Assembly (NCBI GenBank): GCA_964588305.1
Contig: CAZPOP010000001.1
Span: 1-64,000 of the forward strand
DNA length: 64,000 nt
Direction: 5' to 3'
Origin: SM1-73 sp964588305
GTDB taxonomy: Bacteria > Zixibacteria > MSB-5A5 > SM1-73
The translations under genes and the position numbers were made by a program. Of the stretch, positions 16,116-23,905 are shown in pieces; position 1 is the stretch's first letter, and each line of letters begins with the position of its first letter. The notes under the pieces are model-generated. The model was not told where the DNA came from. It made no database searches and was given only the letters and a program-made list of their open reading frames with translations.

Positions 16116-17022
16116 TTAGAAGGTAAAGCACTGCCATCCGCACTGCCACTCCGTTGCTCACCTGATTTAAGATCACCGAATACGGACCATCCGCCACCTC
16201 CGGAGTTATCTCCACTCCCCGGTTCATAGGCCCCGGATGCATGATGGTGAAATTTTCGTTCAGCCTTTTGAGTCTCTCTACATTGATTCCGAACTTGTTG
16301 GTGTACTCTCTCAATGACGGAAGGAACCCACCTTCTTGCCTTTCCAATTGTATTCTTAGAACATTGACCACGTCCGCCCCCTCTAAAGCTTCATCCACAT
16401 CGTCATGGACCTCTATTCCCATCTTTTCGATCTCATAGGGCATAAGGGTGGTGGGTCCGCACACTGCTACCTTGGCCCCCATGGTGGCAAATCCCCAGAT
16501 ATCCGATCTTGCCACCCGGCTGTATTTTATGTCACCCACGATCACCACCTTGAGTCCCTTGATCTTTCTATATTTTTCCCTGATAGTGAAGAGATCCAGA
16601 AGAGCTTGGGTGGGATGTTCATGGGCACCGTCCCCGGCGTTGATTATAGAAGCGTCCAGACATTGGGTAAGAAAATACGGCACCCCGGAACACTGGTGCC
16701 TGACCACCACCATGTCGATCTTCATGGCTTCGATGTTCTGCACCGTGTCTTTCAACGTCTCACCCTTTTTCACACTGGAGGTGTCCGCAGAAAAATTGAC
16801 CACCTCGGCGGAAAGCCTCCTTTCCGCAAGCTCAAATGATATGCGGGTGCGGGTTGAGGGTTCGTAGAAAAGATTCACTACCGTCACTCCTCGTAAGGCG
16901 GGAACGATCCTTATCGGTCTTTCTAAGATTTCCTTGAACGATTCTGCCGTATCTAAGATGAGATTTATTTCCTCCCTGGTCATGTCCTCCAATCCAAGAA
17001 GGTGTCTCGATCTTAATTTCAT
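16090..17022 (-). CDS. pyrB: Aspartate carbamoyltransferase catalytic chain
   Basis: PyrB condenses carbamoyl phosphate with aspartate, the committed step of pyrimidine synthesis. The 310 residues show the carbamoyl phosphate loop FYEPSTRTRISFELA (near residue 50), the catalytic Ser-Lys loop ADTSSVKKGETLKDT, INAGDGAHEHPTQALLDLFTI, and the aspartate-binding HPGPMNRGVEI. No pyrI regulatory chain is in view. It sits between pyrR (102 bases upstream) and pyrC (overlapping), the typical order of PyrR-controlled operons. The start ATG at 17022 is the first in frame. Confidence 0.97.
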   Translation of the reverse strand: MKLRSRHLLGLEDMTREEINLILDTAESFKEILERPIRIVPALRGVTVVNLFYEPSTRTRISFELAERRLSAEVVNFSADTSSVKKGETLKDTVQNIEAMKIDMVVVRHQCSGVPYFLTQCLDASIINAGDGAHEHPTQALLDLFTIREKYRKIKGLKVVIVGDIKYSRVARSDIWGFATMGAKVAVCGPTTLMPYEIEKMGIEVHDDVDEALEGADVVNVLRIQLERQEGGFLPSLREYTNKFGINVERLKRLNENFTIMHPGPMNRGVEITPEVADGPYSVILNQVSNGVAVRMAVLYLLSGGEGKVE

Positions 17023-17124
17023 CTATCCTCCGCCGCTATCAGTTCGTAATTCGTGGTTCGTAGTTCATGGTTTACAGTTCAGAGTTTTCTTGCTTTTCGC
17101 TTTTAACTCTTAACTCTGTATCGT

Positions 17125-17670
17125 TTACTTTTTGAAAACGATGACGCTGTCTTCGCCATCCACCTCCTTTATCTTCACCTTTACCCTCTCATCCTTGGAG
17201 GTCGGGATGTTCTTGCCCACATAATCTGCCCGGATGGGAAGCTCGCGGTGACCTCTGTCCACCAGGACGGCAAGCTGTATGCATTCCGGTCGTCCGAAAT
17301 CTATGATTTGATCCAGAGCCGCACGGATGGTTCTGCCGGTGAACAGGACGTCATCCACCAGTATTATCACCTTTTCCACCACGTCGAAAAGTATCTCGGT
17401 TTTTTGCACCAGGGGCTGTTCCAGTTTGGTCTGAACGTCATCCCGATACAAGGTTATGTCCATCAATCCCACCGGAATTTGCACTTTCTCGATCTTTTCA
17501 ATTAGCCTGGCAACTCTCAGCGCCAGATGCTCTCCCCTGTTTTTGATTCCGATGACCGCCATATTTTCCGCCCCTTTGTTTTTCTCCACAATCTCATGGG
17601 CGATGCGGATCAAAGCTCTTTCTATGGTCTTGGCATCCATAACCAGAACGTCTTTTTGTTTTCTAGGCAA
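17125..17670 (-). CDS. pyrR: PyrR: pyrimidine operon regulator / uracil phosphoribosyltransferase
   Basis: PyrR binds UMP/UTP and pyr mRNA leaders to promote termination, and has uracil phosphoribosyltransferase activity. The 181 residues contain the PRPP motif VIILVDDVLFTGRTIRAALD (13-residue PRT signature), AVIGIKNRGEHLALRVA near the N terminus and the basic AVLVDRGHRELPIRADYVGKNIPTSKDE of the family. AGGAGG lies 7 bases before the ATG at 17670. It is the first gene of pyrR-pyrB-pyrC and is preceded by an intrinsic terminator, as expected for attenuation control. Confidence 0.96.
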   Translation of the reverse strand: MPRKQKDVLVMDAKTIERALIRIAHEIVEKNKGAENMAVIGIKNRGEHLALRVARLIEKIEKVQIPVGLMDITLYRDDVQTKLEQPLVQKTEILFDVVEKVIILVDDVLFTGRTIRAALDQIIDFGRPECIQLAVLVDRGHRELPIRADYVGKNIPTSKDERVKVKIKEVDGEDSVIVFKK

Positions 17671-17752
17671 TTGATTCCTCCTTTTAGGAGTGCGCCAGGC
17701 TTTGGTTTAAAAGAAGCGCCCACTTGGACACTCCAAAAGACCAACCCTATAG

Positions 17753-17790
17753 GCAAAAAAATACCCTCCCTCTGCTTTTGAGAGGGAGGG
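17753..17790 (-). terminator. Attenuator-type intrinsic terminator before pyrR
   Basis: On the minus strand a 10-base perfect stem (CCCTCCCTCT, loop CAAAAGC, AGAGGGAGGG) runs into TATTTTTTT, ending about 80 bases before the pyrR start. No other minus-strand gene lies upstream for it to terminate, so it fits a pyr leader attenuator. A canonical PyrR-binding loop sequence was not recognised. Confidence 0.75.
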
Positions 17791-17821
17791 CCAATATCTG
17801 AAATGTTATTATCTTCATTTT

Positions 17822-17856
17822 ACCTTTTCTAGTTTCACTGAACTAGTTTAAAAGGT
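17822..17856 (-). promoter_or_regulatory. Leader stem upstream of the pyr attenuator
   Basis: ACCTTTT plus CTAGTT pair with AACTAG and AAAAGGT around a 6-base loop, with a 3-base bulge. The position, just 5' of the terminator, would suit an anti-antiterminator or PyrR-bound stem. Only the pairing is seen; the role is inference. Confidence 0.45.
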
Positions 17857-17997
17857 CATTGCTTCGTTCTTAATCTATCCATCGATTCCTCTTTGTCAAG
17901 CATTTTTTTCAAAGATTTCCGTGATTTCTGGAGATTGGAAAATGGCCTTGTCTCACCGGTTAGGGGAATTCGCATTTGCGAAGGATACAGAAAATAC

Positions 17998-18026
17998 TTG
18001 ACAAAAGATGATTGGTTGCATATATT
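17998..18026 (+). promoter_or_regulatory. Sigma-70-type promoter of the TetR gene
   Basis: TTGACA (17998-18003), a 17-base spacer and TATATT (18021-18026), directly followed by the operator at 18029. The match to the vegetative consensus is near perfect. Confidence 0.85.
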
Positions 18027-18028
18027 GC

Positions 18029-18042
18029 TTACCGAACGGTAG
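18029..18042. promoter_or_regulatory. TetR operator 1
   Basis: TTACCGAACGGTAG, an inverted repeat of form TTACC-N4-GGTAR that overlaps the expected transcription start of the TetR gene. The same site recurs at 18681 before the CPBP gene. Autorepression is the natural reading. Confidence 0.75.
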
Positions 18043-18062
18043 GTAAGGAAAGGAGTGCCATT

Positions 18063-18662
18063 TTGGAAACAAAAGAGAATATTGTCAAAACAGCTTTAGA
18101 ACTCTTTTTGCAGAATGGTTACGAGAAAACATCAATGAATGACATTGCTCGCGAAGTAGGAATCAGCAAGCCGGCTATTTATCATCATTTCAAGAACAAA
18201 GACGAGCTATTTCACGAGGTTCTGTCGCTGTTTTTCGAAGAGATGGGGAAATGGAGCAAAGCTCGCTTTGGCCCCTGCAAAAATCTAAAAGAATTGCTGA
18301 AAGCCTTTTTCCAATCCTTGAAATCATTCAGGGAAGTGGCGGACGTGCTCTTAGGGAAGAAAGAACAGAGCACGCCGTACAGCTTTTTGGAGCTCTTCTT
18401 GTCCGCAAGCAGAAAAGATCCCACTGTCCAGAAACGGATAGAAGACGGATTTGTGCAATCTCGCCAATTTCTCAAACAGCAACTGGTAAAGGCACAGAAG
18501 AAAGGAGAGATAAGAAGAGATATCAATTCTGAAATATTCGCATTCCAAATTCACGGACTGATTGAAGGAACCGGGTTAATCAGTTACCTGGACAAATCCA
18601 TAGATATAGACACGATCGGCGAACAGATGTTTAATAATGTCTGGAAGATGCTGAAGAAATGA
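18063..18662 (+). CDS. TetR/AcrR family transcriptional regulator
   Basis: A 199-residue repressor. The N terminus is the TetR helix-turn-helix: KENIVKTALELFLQNGYEKTSMNDIAREVGISKPAIYHHFKNKDELF, followed by an alpha-helical ligand domain. The start is taken as TTG at 18063 because AGGAG lies 8 bases upstream; the in-frame ATG at 18012 lies inside the promoter and cannot be used by that transcript. The gene has its own operator and is followed 54 bases later by the CPBP protease gene with the same operator type. It therefore most likely controls itself and the protease. The ligand is unknown; a DUF-type or fatty-acid-like pocket cannot be judged by eye. Confidence 0.9.
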   Translation: METKENIVKTALELFLQNGYEKTSMNDIAREVGISKPAIYHHFKNKDELFHEVLSLFFEEMGKWSKARFGPCKNLKELLKAFFQSLKSFREVADVLLGKKEQSTPYSFLELFLSASRKDPTVQKRIEDGFVQSRQFLKQQLVKAQKKGEIRRDINSEIFAFQIHGLIEGTGLISYLDKSIDIDTIGEQMFNNVWKMLKK

Positions 18663-18680
18663 TTTTTTTGCATGGTGAAC

Positions 18681-18694
18681 TTACCTAATGGTAA
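18681..18694. promoter_or_regulatory. TetR operator 2
   Basis: TTACCTAATGGTAA, a perfect 14-base inverted repeat with the same half-sites as the site at 18029, located 22 bases before the start codon of the CPBP gene. It may also allow read-through control within the two-gene unit. Confidence 0.75.
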
Positions 18695-18716
18695 ATAGAT
18701 GACAAAGGAGGAAAAA

Positions 18717-19412
18717 ATGGAGGATCAAAAACTGCCTGCTTACCTCAGACTGTCAATTGCTTTGCTTATGGGGTTGGCTATCTCGATCGTTGCGCTGAAG
18801 GCGCCTGACATCTTCAAAGTAACGGAAACCAGTCCCCCCTGGCTTAGGGCATTCATCACTCATACCTTTATGTGGGTGTCATCTATTTTGTTGGCTATTC
18901 TTTTGACCAAGGGCAAAATCGGAGAATATGGATTTACCAGAGGAAAATTCCGGCTAACTGGAAAGATACTCCTATGGGCCATTCCGACCGCCATCTTGTC
19001 TGTCATGGGCTTCATCGCTTCCCGCATGGGACAGGACGTTCCCGGTGATCCTGCTCGTTCCCACCTTCAGAATATTGTATTCGTCTGGATCTATGCCAGC
19101 GTTTGTGAAGAGGTCTTCACACGAGGATTGCTTCAGAGCTTTCTCTCTCCTTTGGCCGGATATGGAATTAGACTATCCAAGAGATTGAGGCTGAGTTTGC
19201 CCGTTCTCTTCAGCGGGTTATATTTCGGATTGATGCACGTTGTTGCCATAGACAGGTTGGGACCACCCGTAATAGTGCTTACATCAGCTTTGGGAATTAT
19301 CGCTGGTTATTATCGTGAGAAAACCGAGAGTCTGATTCCGGCAATCATCATTCACGCTCTTTTCAACGTAGGCGGCATGCTGCCCATGTGGATACTGACT
19401 TGGTTGCTCTGA
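18717..19412 (+). CDS. CPBP family intramembrane glutamic protease
   Basis: A 231-residue polytopic membrane protein with the CAAX protease / bacteriocin-processing (CPBP, Abi) motifs: motif 1 CEEVFTRGLLQSF (the EExxxR glutamates, near residue 130), motif 2 FGLMHVVAI (FxxxH) and motif 3 HALFNVGG. These place it with Rce1-like intramembrane endopeptidases. The ATG at 18717 is chosen over the in-frame ATG at 18699 because AAAGGAGG lies 5 bases before it. Expression is probably controlled by the TetR regulator upstream through the shared operator. Family roles include processing of peptides and self-immunity; the substrate here is unknown. Confidence 0.92.
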   Translation: MEDQKLPAYLRLSIALLMGLAISIVALKAPDIFKVTETSPPWLRAFITHTFMWVSSILLAILLTKGKIGEYGFTRGKFRLTGKILLWAIPTAILSVMGFIASRMGQDVPGDPARSHLQNIVFVWIYASVCEEVFTRGLLQSFLSPLAGYGIRLSKRLRLSLPVLFSGLYFGLMHVVAIDRLGPPVIVLTSALGIIAGYYREKTESLIPAIIIHALFNVGGMLPMWILTWLL

Positions 19413-19752
19413 CGTCCGGTACTCATATCAAATCCTCTTTTCTTCTGAGTTGACTCAGAAGTTCCTTCCGTGCATCGGCATCTGGACGCGTCCTGAAGGA
19501 AATGCCGATGTTACTCCTTCACTAGCTCCAAAAATCCCCATTTCTGAAGCATCAGACAAAATCCACAAAATCGTTCGTCCTGCGGATCTAAGGGGCGCAA
19601 AAAGGTGAAAAAGGGAAGAAGCACGTGAGAAAAGACAATTGGTATTTCTATGCAAATGCTTCATACCGGCTATGCACGCAGAATGGGCATAATGCTGTCG
19701 CTAATGGTGGGCTATGACCCTAGTACTGAACTTTTCTGTGATGAAAAAACGC

Positions 19753-19780
19753 TTGACATAAATAGCAATTTCCTTATAAT
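19753..19780 (+). promoter_or_regulatory. Consensus sigma-70 promoter with long leader
   Basis: TTGACA (19753-19758), 16-base spacer, TATAAT (19775-19780). Both hexamers match consensus exactly. The next well-supported gene starts at 20652, implying a leader of about 860 bases or an unseen small product. Confidence 0.75.
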
Positions 19781-20116
19781 AAAAGTGCAATTTCAGCGTG
19801 CATTTGGCTCTTGGTTACTAAGCAAGAGGGCGCAGTTTTACCCTGCTTCTCTTAATGTGCGATCCTTCCGAGGCACAGACTTCGGAGGTGTCGTCGACTC
19901 TAAGGAAGGGAGAGTCGAGAAGCAGGACAAATCCCTAAAATCAGTGGCTTGTAGACCACGGTCCTGACTGTCTGGAACCAGGACCCGGAACCCAAGAAGA
20001 CTTCCTTGGACTTCGTGTTCTTTCTCAAAACTCTCAGCTGCCTTGAGGAGCAACTGATCAGTTCCAAACTAACAAACTTACGAACCATCAAACTGTTCTT
20101 TCCGGAGGTGATGCTT

Positions 20117-20206
20117 ATGTTGCGTACCCTTTCCAGGCAGGGCGGCCCCCGTTTTTATAGGTCCGAAATCCGCTTCGCTTCGGGCAGCAGAGAAGATGTC
20201 GGATAG
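20117..20206 (+). CDS. Possible small leader peptide (29 aa)
   Basis: Starts MLRTLSRQGGPRFYRSE after a strong GGAGGTG ribosome site 7 bases upstream. It is basic and has no recognised relatives. Only the ribosome site supports it; it may be part of a leader. Confidence 0.3.
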   Translation: MLRTLSRQGGPRFYRSEIRFASGSREDVG

Positions 20207-20337
20207 GCTTCGCAATCCGGGGCTGCGACGCATATCTAATGGAAAGATTTCCACATTACCCGGGCCTTACCCATTACCTTGATTCTTGCGGCATTAGGTC
20301 CTGGAATGTGGCATTTTAAACATGGAGGATGATGCCT

Positions 20338-20406
20338 ATGAGAAAACGAAATGAGCGGAGGGTGATCAGTTTGTCGTTACGATTTGCTGTGACCGGCAGA
20401 TTATGA
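20338..20406 (+). CDS. Possible small leader peptide (22 aa)
   Basis: Starts MRKRNERRVISLSLRF after GGAGG 10 bases upstream. It is strongly basic. It resembles the basic N-terminal extension encoded from 20538 (MRRLISKEQQMTRRRTSK), which hints at repeated leader units ahead of the IPTL-CTERM gene. Confidence 0.3.
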   Translation: MRKRNERRVISLSLRFAVTGRL

Positions 20407-20651
20407 ACAAAGAGGTCAAAACCACAGGGGTTTGACTCACAAAACTGATGGACAAAGTAGGTGAAGCCGCCACGGGCTTGTCTCAACTTTAACATCGAAT
20501 TTATGACAACGACTTATCATGGAAAGGGAGAAATACAATGAGACGCTTAATTTCAAAGGAGCAACAAATGACGCGACGGAGAACGAGTAAAGCGGCAACC
20601 CTGCGACAATTGCGCCTTCGGCGAAAACTATTTAACTATATAGGAGGAGTC

Positions 20652-21548
20652 ATGAAACACTCTTTACAATCTCTATTGCCATTCCAAGCAACCCCGAGAG
20701 GTCGGCAATATACTGGATTTTGGACAATCCTCTTGCTCCTTTTCTTGCTCCAACCAATCCATTCGCAAACTACTGTCGATATCACGATTACGTGTGACAA
20801 TGCATACGTCTTTGGTTTCGGTGATGTTGACGAAATTATTCTGCCCTTTCCAACTGGTGTAGAGAATTGCTTGGCTGTAGATATCTATTATCATCCTGAG
20901 ACCTACACTTCGATACCAGCCACGCTTGACGGTTATATCTACATCGTTACATGGAGTGATGACCGGGTTTATCAGGGTACCATCGCAGAATTTACCGATG
21001 GATCAAAAACTATCCTGACCCAACCCGGCTTGCTAACACAATGGGAGGTCTTTGCAACAGGGATTGATGTTGATCCAAACTGCCCGTCAGGAGATCCAGT
21101 ACCATCTAAAACCCTGATTGACCAACAAATTTCTCTTGCAAACACAAGCACAGGTCCTCCTAGTTCAAGCGTGACCTGGGTTACCGAAAGTTCCACTGGC
21201 CCTAATGGTTGCCTGGAGTTTGATCCATATATAAATAACTCAGGCACTAATCCTGATCTCCCGTTCCCGCCTAACGATGTGGCTGGAATAGGCCCAGCCC
21301 AGTGGATGTGGTATAACCCTAACCCATTAGTGATCACTGACCCCTTTGTTGCAGGTCCGCATCCGGATTTTCCCCCTTCTGAGATGATGGAATATTATAT
21401 TTTCCGGATAGGACCATTGGGTGATGTTTTTGAAAAGCCTATCCCCACCCTCACCGAATGGGGTATGATCATCTTTGGGGTGCTGTTGCTTGGGTTTGTC
21501 ACCTGGGTGTTTCTGAAGAGGCGAAAGGTTGTGGGTACTGAAGTTTAG
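20652..21548 (+). CDS. Secreted IPTL-CTERM domain protein
   Basis: A 298-residue exported protein. The start at 20652 is chosen because GGAGGA lies 6 bases upstream and it gives a signal peptide with hydrophobic core FWTILLLLFLLQPIHSQ. The middle is a beta-rich, Pro/Gly/Asn-rich domain of unknown function with a pair of spaced cysteines. The C terminus IPTLTEWGMIIFGVLLLG, a hydrophobic helix, then LKRRK is the IPTL-CTERM sorting signal. Such signals are thought to be handled by an exosortase/archaeosortase-type enzyme, which is not in this window. A long-stem terminator follows. Confidence 0.85.
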   Translation: MKHSLQSLLPFQATPRGRQYTGFWTILLLLFLLQPIHSQTTVDITITCDNAYVFGFGDVDEIILPFPTGVENCLAVDIYYHPETYTSIPATLDGYIYIVTWSDDRVYQGTIAEFTDGSKTILTQPGLLTQWEVFATGIDVDPNCPSGDPVPSKTLIDQQISLANTSTGPPSSSVTWVTESSTGPNGCLEFDPYINNSGTNPDLPFPPNDVAGIGPAQWMWYNPNPLVITDPFVAGPHPDFPPSEMMEYYIFRIGPLGDVFEKPIPTLTEWGMIIFGVLLLGFVTWVFLKRRKVVGTEV

Positions 21549-21621
21549 GTGACAGTTCGTCCGCAGTCCACGGTCCACCGCCAACAGCCCCGTGAACGGA
21601 CTTAGCGGATGAAAGATCTGG

Positions 21622-21691
21622 GTCGGGTGGTTTCGCCTTTTGACGGTGAGTATGATCCAATCATGGGCGGAACTACCCGACTCTTTTTTTT
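21622..21691 (+). terminator. Intrinsic terminator after IPTL-CTERM gene
   Basis: An 11-base stem (GTCGGGTGGTT at 21622-21632 with AACTACCCGAC at 21671-21681, one G-T pair) with a 38-base loop is followed by CTTTTTTTT. Confidence 0.75.
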
Positions 21692-21809
21692 GAGAACGGA
21701 CACATCCTGCGGTCATATCAAACCTCCTAGTGGGCAATAACCTTCCTTTACCACATTCGACACTCCCGCATTTCCAAACCATCAGCCCGCATGTCCCACA
21801 GATTAAGGG

Positions 21810-21838
21810 TTGACAGGCCTGGTAATCTAAGTTACTAT
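21810..21838 (+). promoter_or_regulatory. Promoter for acetyltransferase gene
   Basis: TTGACA (21810-21815), a 17-base spacer and TACTAT (21833-21838), in the gap following the terminator and ahead of the next plus-strand gene. Confidence 0.65.
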
Positions 21839-22019
21839 ATCAGTCAATTGGCTTACTCATACAAGGCAAGCCTTTCCTGTTTCACCATCTCCTGATTAGA
21901 CTGGGTGTTTCAGGGAGATGAAAAAAAGTGAAACTTCAAACCGCAGCTTGCAGTCAAATTGGCAATTAAGGGACTCGCCGACATATGGCAAGATTGTAAT
22001 CACGATTGGGCAGATGATA

Positions 22020-22517
22020 ATGGAGAATTCCGAAAATCTCGGTGTCGATATAAGAAAGCTTCAAAAAACAGAGGAAGCAGAAAAGTGTGCGCGGCTAATG
22101 GCTGGCTCTGAGCCATGGATAACCTTGCGCAGAACCTACGATAATTCATTGAAGATGCTGCGCGATCCGTCAAGAGAGGTCTATCTGGCAGTGGTGAATG
22201 ATGAAATCGTCGGTTTCATCGTCCTTATAATGTCCGGCGCACTTGTGGGCTATATCCAAACGGTCGCCGTGATGCCCGAATGGAGAGACAAGGGAATAGG
22301 AAGCAGGCTGCTGGAGTTTGCGGAGGACAAAATATTTGCCAAAGCCCCGAACGTTTTTTTGTGCGTCTCTTCATTCAACAAGAAAGCCCAAGGATTGTAC
22401 CAGAGGCTTGGATACGAGGTAATTGGCGAGCTGAAGGATTATATTGTTCCGGGACATTCCGAGATTTTGCTGAGAAAGAGTGTTGCGCCCTTGACAGAGT
22501 TTAAAAGGATGTCATAA
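22020..22517 (+). CDS. GNAT family N-acetyltransferase
   Basis: A 165-residue single-domain Gcn5-related acetyltransferase. It shows the N-terminal VDIRKLQKTEEAEKCARLM, beta 4 GYIQTVAVMPEWRDKGIGSRLLEFAED (acetyl-CoA loop Q/RxxGxG/A as RDKGIGSRLL) and the C-terminal NKKAQGLYQRLGYEVIG. This is close to RimI-like enzymes, but the acceptor is unknown. The start is uncertain: ATG at 22020 matches the domain boundary, while ATG at 22014 and 21918 remain possible; none has a good ribosome site. A sigma-70 promoter lies at 21810. Confidence 0.85.
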   Translation: MENSENLGVDIRKLQKTEEAEKCARLMAGSEPWITLRRTYDNSLKMLRDPSREVYLAVVNDEIVGFIVLIMSGALVGYIQTVAVMPEWRDKGIGSRLLEFAEDKIFAKAPNVFLCVSSFNKKAQGLYQRLGYEVIGELKDYIVPGHSEILLRKSVAPLTEFKRMS

Positions 22518-22589
22518 TTGCGAAGCAATCTAACCAGCGACCGCAGACGATGGGCCTCTCGATTCATTTCACCGTAAAAGGAGAAAGCG

Positions 22590-23609
22590 TTGTCAACTGA
22601 TCAGCATTGGAACGATATAATCGTGCTTCCCGATGCACCTGCCATTCCCGGGTTGACTTTCCGGCGTTTCCGTGGCGAGGTGGACTATCCTGCCATGGTC
22701 ACAGTCATTGAGGGATCCAAAGAGACGGATCAAATTGACCATACGGAAACCGTTCAGGATGTCGCCGCCACTTACAGACATCTGGTCAACTGCGATCCCT
22801 ACCAGGATGTGCTTTTTGCAGAGATAAAGGGGAAGGTGATTGGTTATTCGCGCGTCTGGTGGATTCTGAGATCGGATGGCACACGAACTTATAATCACTT
22901 CGCCCTTTTGCTGCCCCGATGGCGCGGTCAGAATATTCGCCGTGCCATGCTGCTCAACAATGAGCGTCGGTTGAGAGAGATCGCTTCCAGCTATCCAAAG
23001 GATGGAGCGCGCTTCTTCGAGGTTTGGGCAGGAGATGCAGAGGTCGATTGGGTCTCTCTATTAGTTGAAGAGGGCTACAAGCCGATACGCTACTCCTTCG
23101 AAATGGTACGCCCGAATCTGGAGAATATTCCAGACCTCTCCCTACCCGAGGGTCTGGAAGTTCGTCCTGGGAAACCGGAACAGTCTCGAGCCATCTTCAA
23201 GGCCGCTGCGGAAGCATTCCAAGATCACTGGGGCGCCAGTGAATGGCACCACGAAGAATATGAGCGGTGGCAGGAGCAATCCTTCTTCAATCCTGATCTG
23301 TGGCAGGTGGCCTGGGATGGGGATGAAGTCGCCGGAATGATCTTGAACCTCATACACGAAGAGGAAAACAGAGAATTCAACCGCAAACGGGGTTATACCG
23401 AAACCATCTGCGTGCGCCGGCCCTGGCGGAAGAAGGGCTTAGCCAAGGCACTGCTAGCCAGGAGCTTCAAGGTGCTCAAGGAGCAAGGGATGACCGAGGC
23501 TGCGCTGGGTGTGGATGCCGAAAACATCAGCGGGGCGCTGCGGCTCTATGAAAGCATGGGGTTCCGCGTGGTCAAAAAACATGCAACTTACCGCAAGCCG
23601 CTGGAATAG
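22590..23609 (+). CDS. Tandem-GNAT acetyltransferase
   Basis: A 339-residue protein with two GNAT domains. The first (residues about 15-165) has HFALLLPRWRGQNIRRAMLLNNE in the acetyl-CoA loop position, with GxG weakly kept. The second (about 180-335) has a full TICVRRPWRKKGLAKALLARSFKVLKEQG loop and LGVDAENISGALRLYESMGFRVVK. Such doubled forms include mycothiol synthase-like and antibiotic-modifying enzymes, so the substrate is open. The start is TTG at 22590, supported by AAGGAG 7 bases upstream. It lies tail-to-tail with the dnd locus, 296 bases away. Confidence 0.88.
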   Translation: MSTDQHWNDIIVLPDAPAIPGLTFRRFRGEVDYPAMVTVIEGSKETDQIDHTETVQDVAATYRHLVNCDPYQDVLFAEIKGKVIGYSRVWWILRSDGTRTYNHFALLLPRWRGQNIRRAMLLNNERRLREIASSYPKDGARFFEVWAGDAEVDWVSLLVEEGYKPIRYSFEMVRPNLENIPDLSLPEGLEVRPGKPEQSRAIFKAAAEAFQDHWGASEWHHEEYERWQEQSFFNPDLWQVAWDGDEVAGMILNLIHEEENREFNRKRGYTETICVRRPWRKKGLAKALLARSFKVLKEQGMTEAALGVDAENISGALRLYESMGFRVVKKHATYRKPLE

Positions 23610-23905
23610 TCTCCCATTCATTTAGGTTGTGGAGACCTGAAGGTTCCCTTTACACCTCCAACGGGATGGTGAAGACCGGACCGGAGCCAGCTTCGGCAAT
23701 TCTCCTGCCTTTGGTGTGAACCATACGCTTCAACTCTTTGGCGGGACCTTGACACTCCTGCAGAAGCACGCAGAGTTTTATCATAGATTCGCAATGGCGG
23801 CTAAGGTTTCTAGCATTGCTGAAGTCGGGGAAGCCATCTCCCGAATCGGGAAGGCGGGATCAGATGAAGTTGCGTCGCACCCCAGCGTGCGTATAAATCG
23901 AGGAT

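Larger units (their letters stand above)
19781..20651 (+). other. Long unexplained leader with short translated-looking ORFs
   Basis: No known gene or RNA family is recognised. The region holds hairpins (GTCAAAACC/GGGTTTGAC at 20415-20436; GACAA/TTGTC at 20451-20482) and several start codons with good ribosome sites: GGAGGTG before 20117, GGAGG before 20338 and AAGGGAG before 20538. A continuous frame from 20538 joins the next gene but encodes a strongly basic N terminus atypical of a signal peptide. A structured leader or a chain of leader peptides is possible. Confidence 0.5.

Noticed and set aside
19650..19967. A 105-codon open frame spanning the consensus promoter at 19753
   Set aside because: It overlaps a promoter, lacks a ribosome site and has no recognisable domain.
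20410..20490. Possible cyclic-di-GMP (GEMM) riboswitch in the IPTL-CTERM leader
   Set aside because: ACCACAGGGG and a GACAAAG segment look loosely similar, but the full GEMM core could not be aligned.
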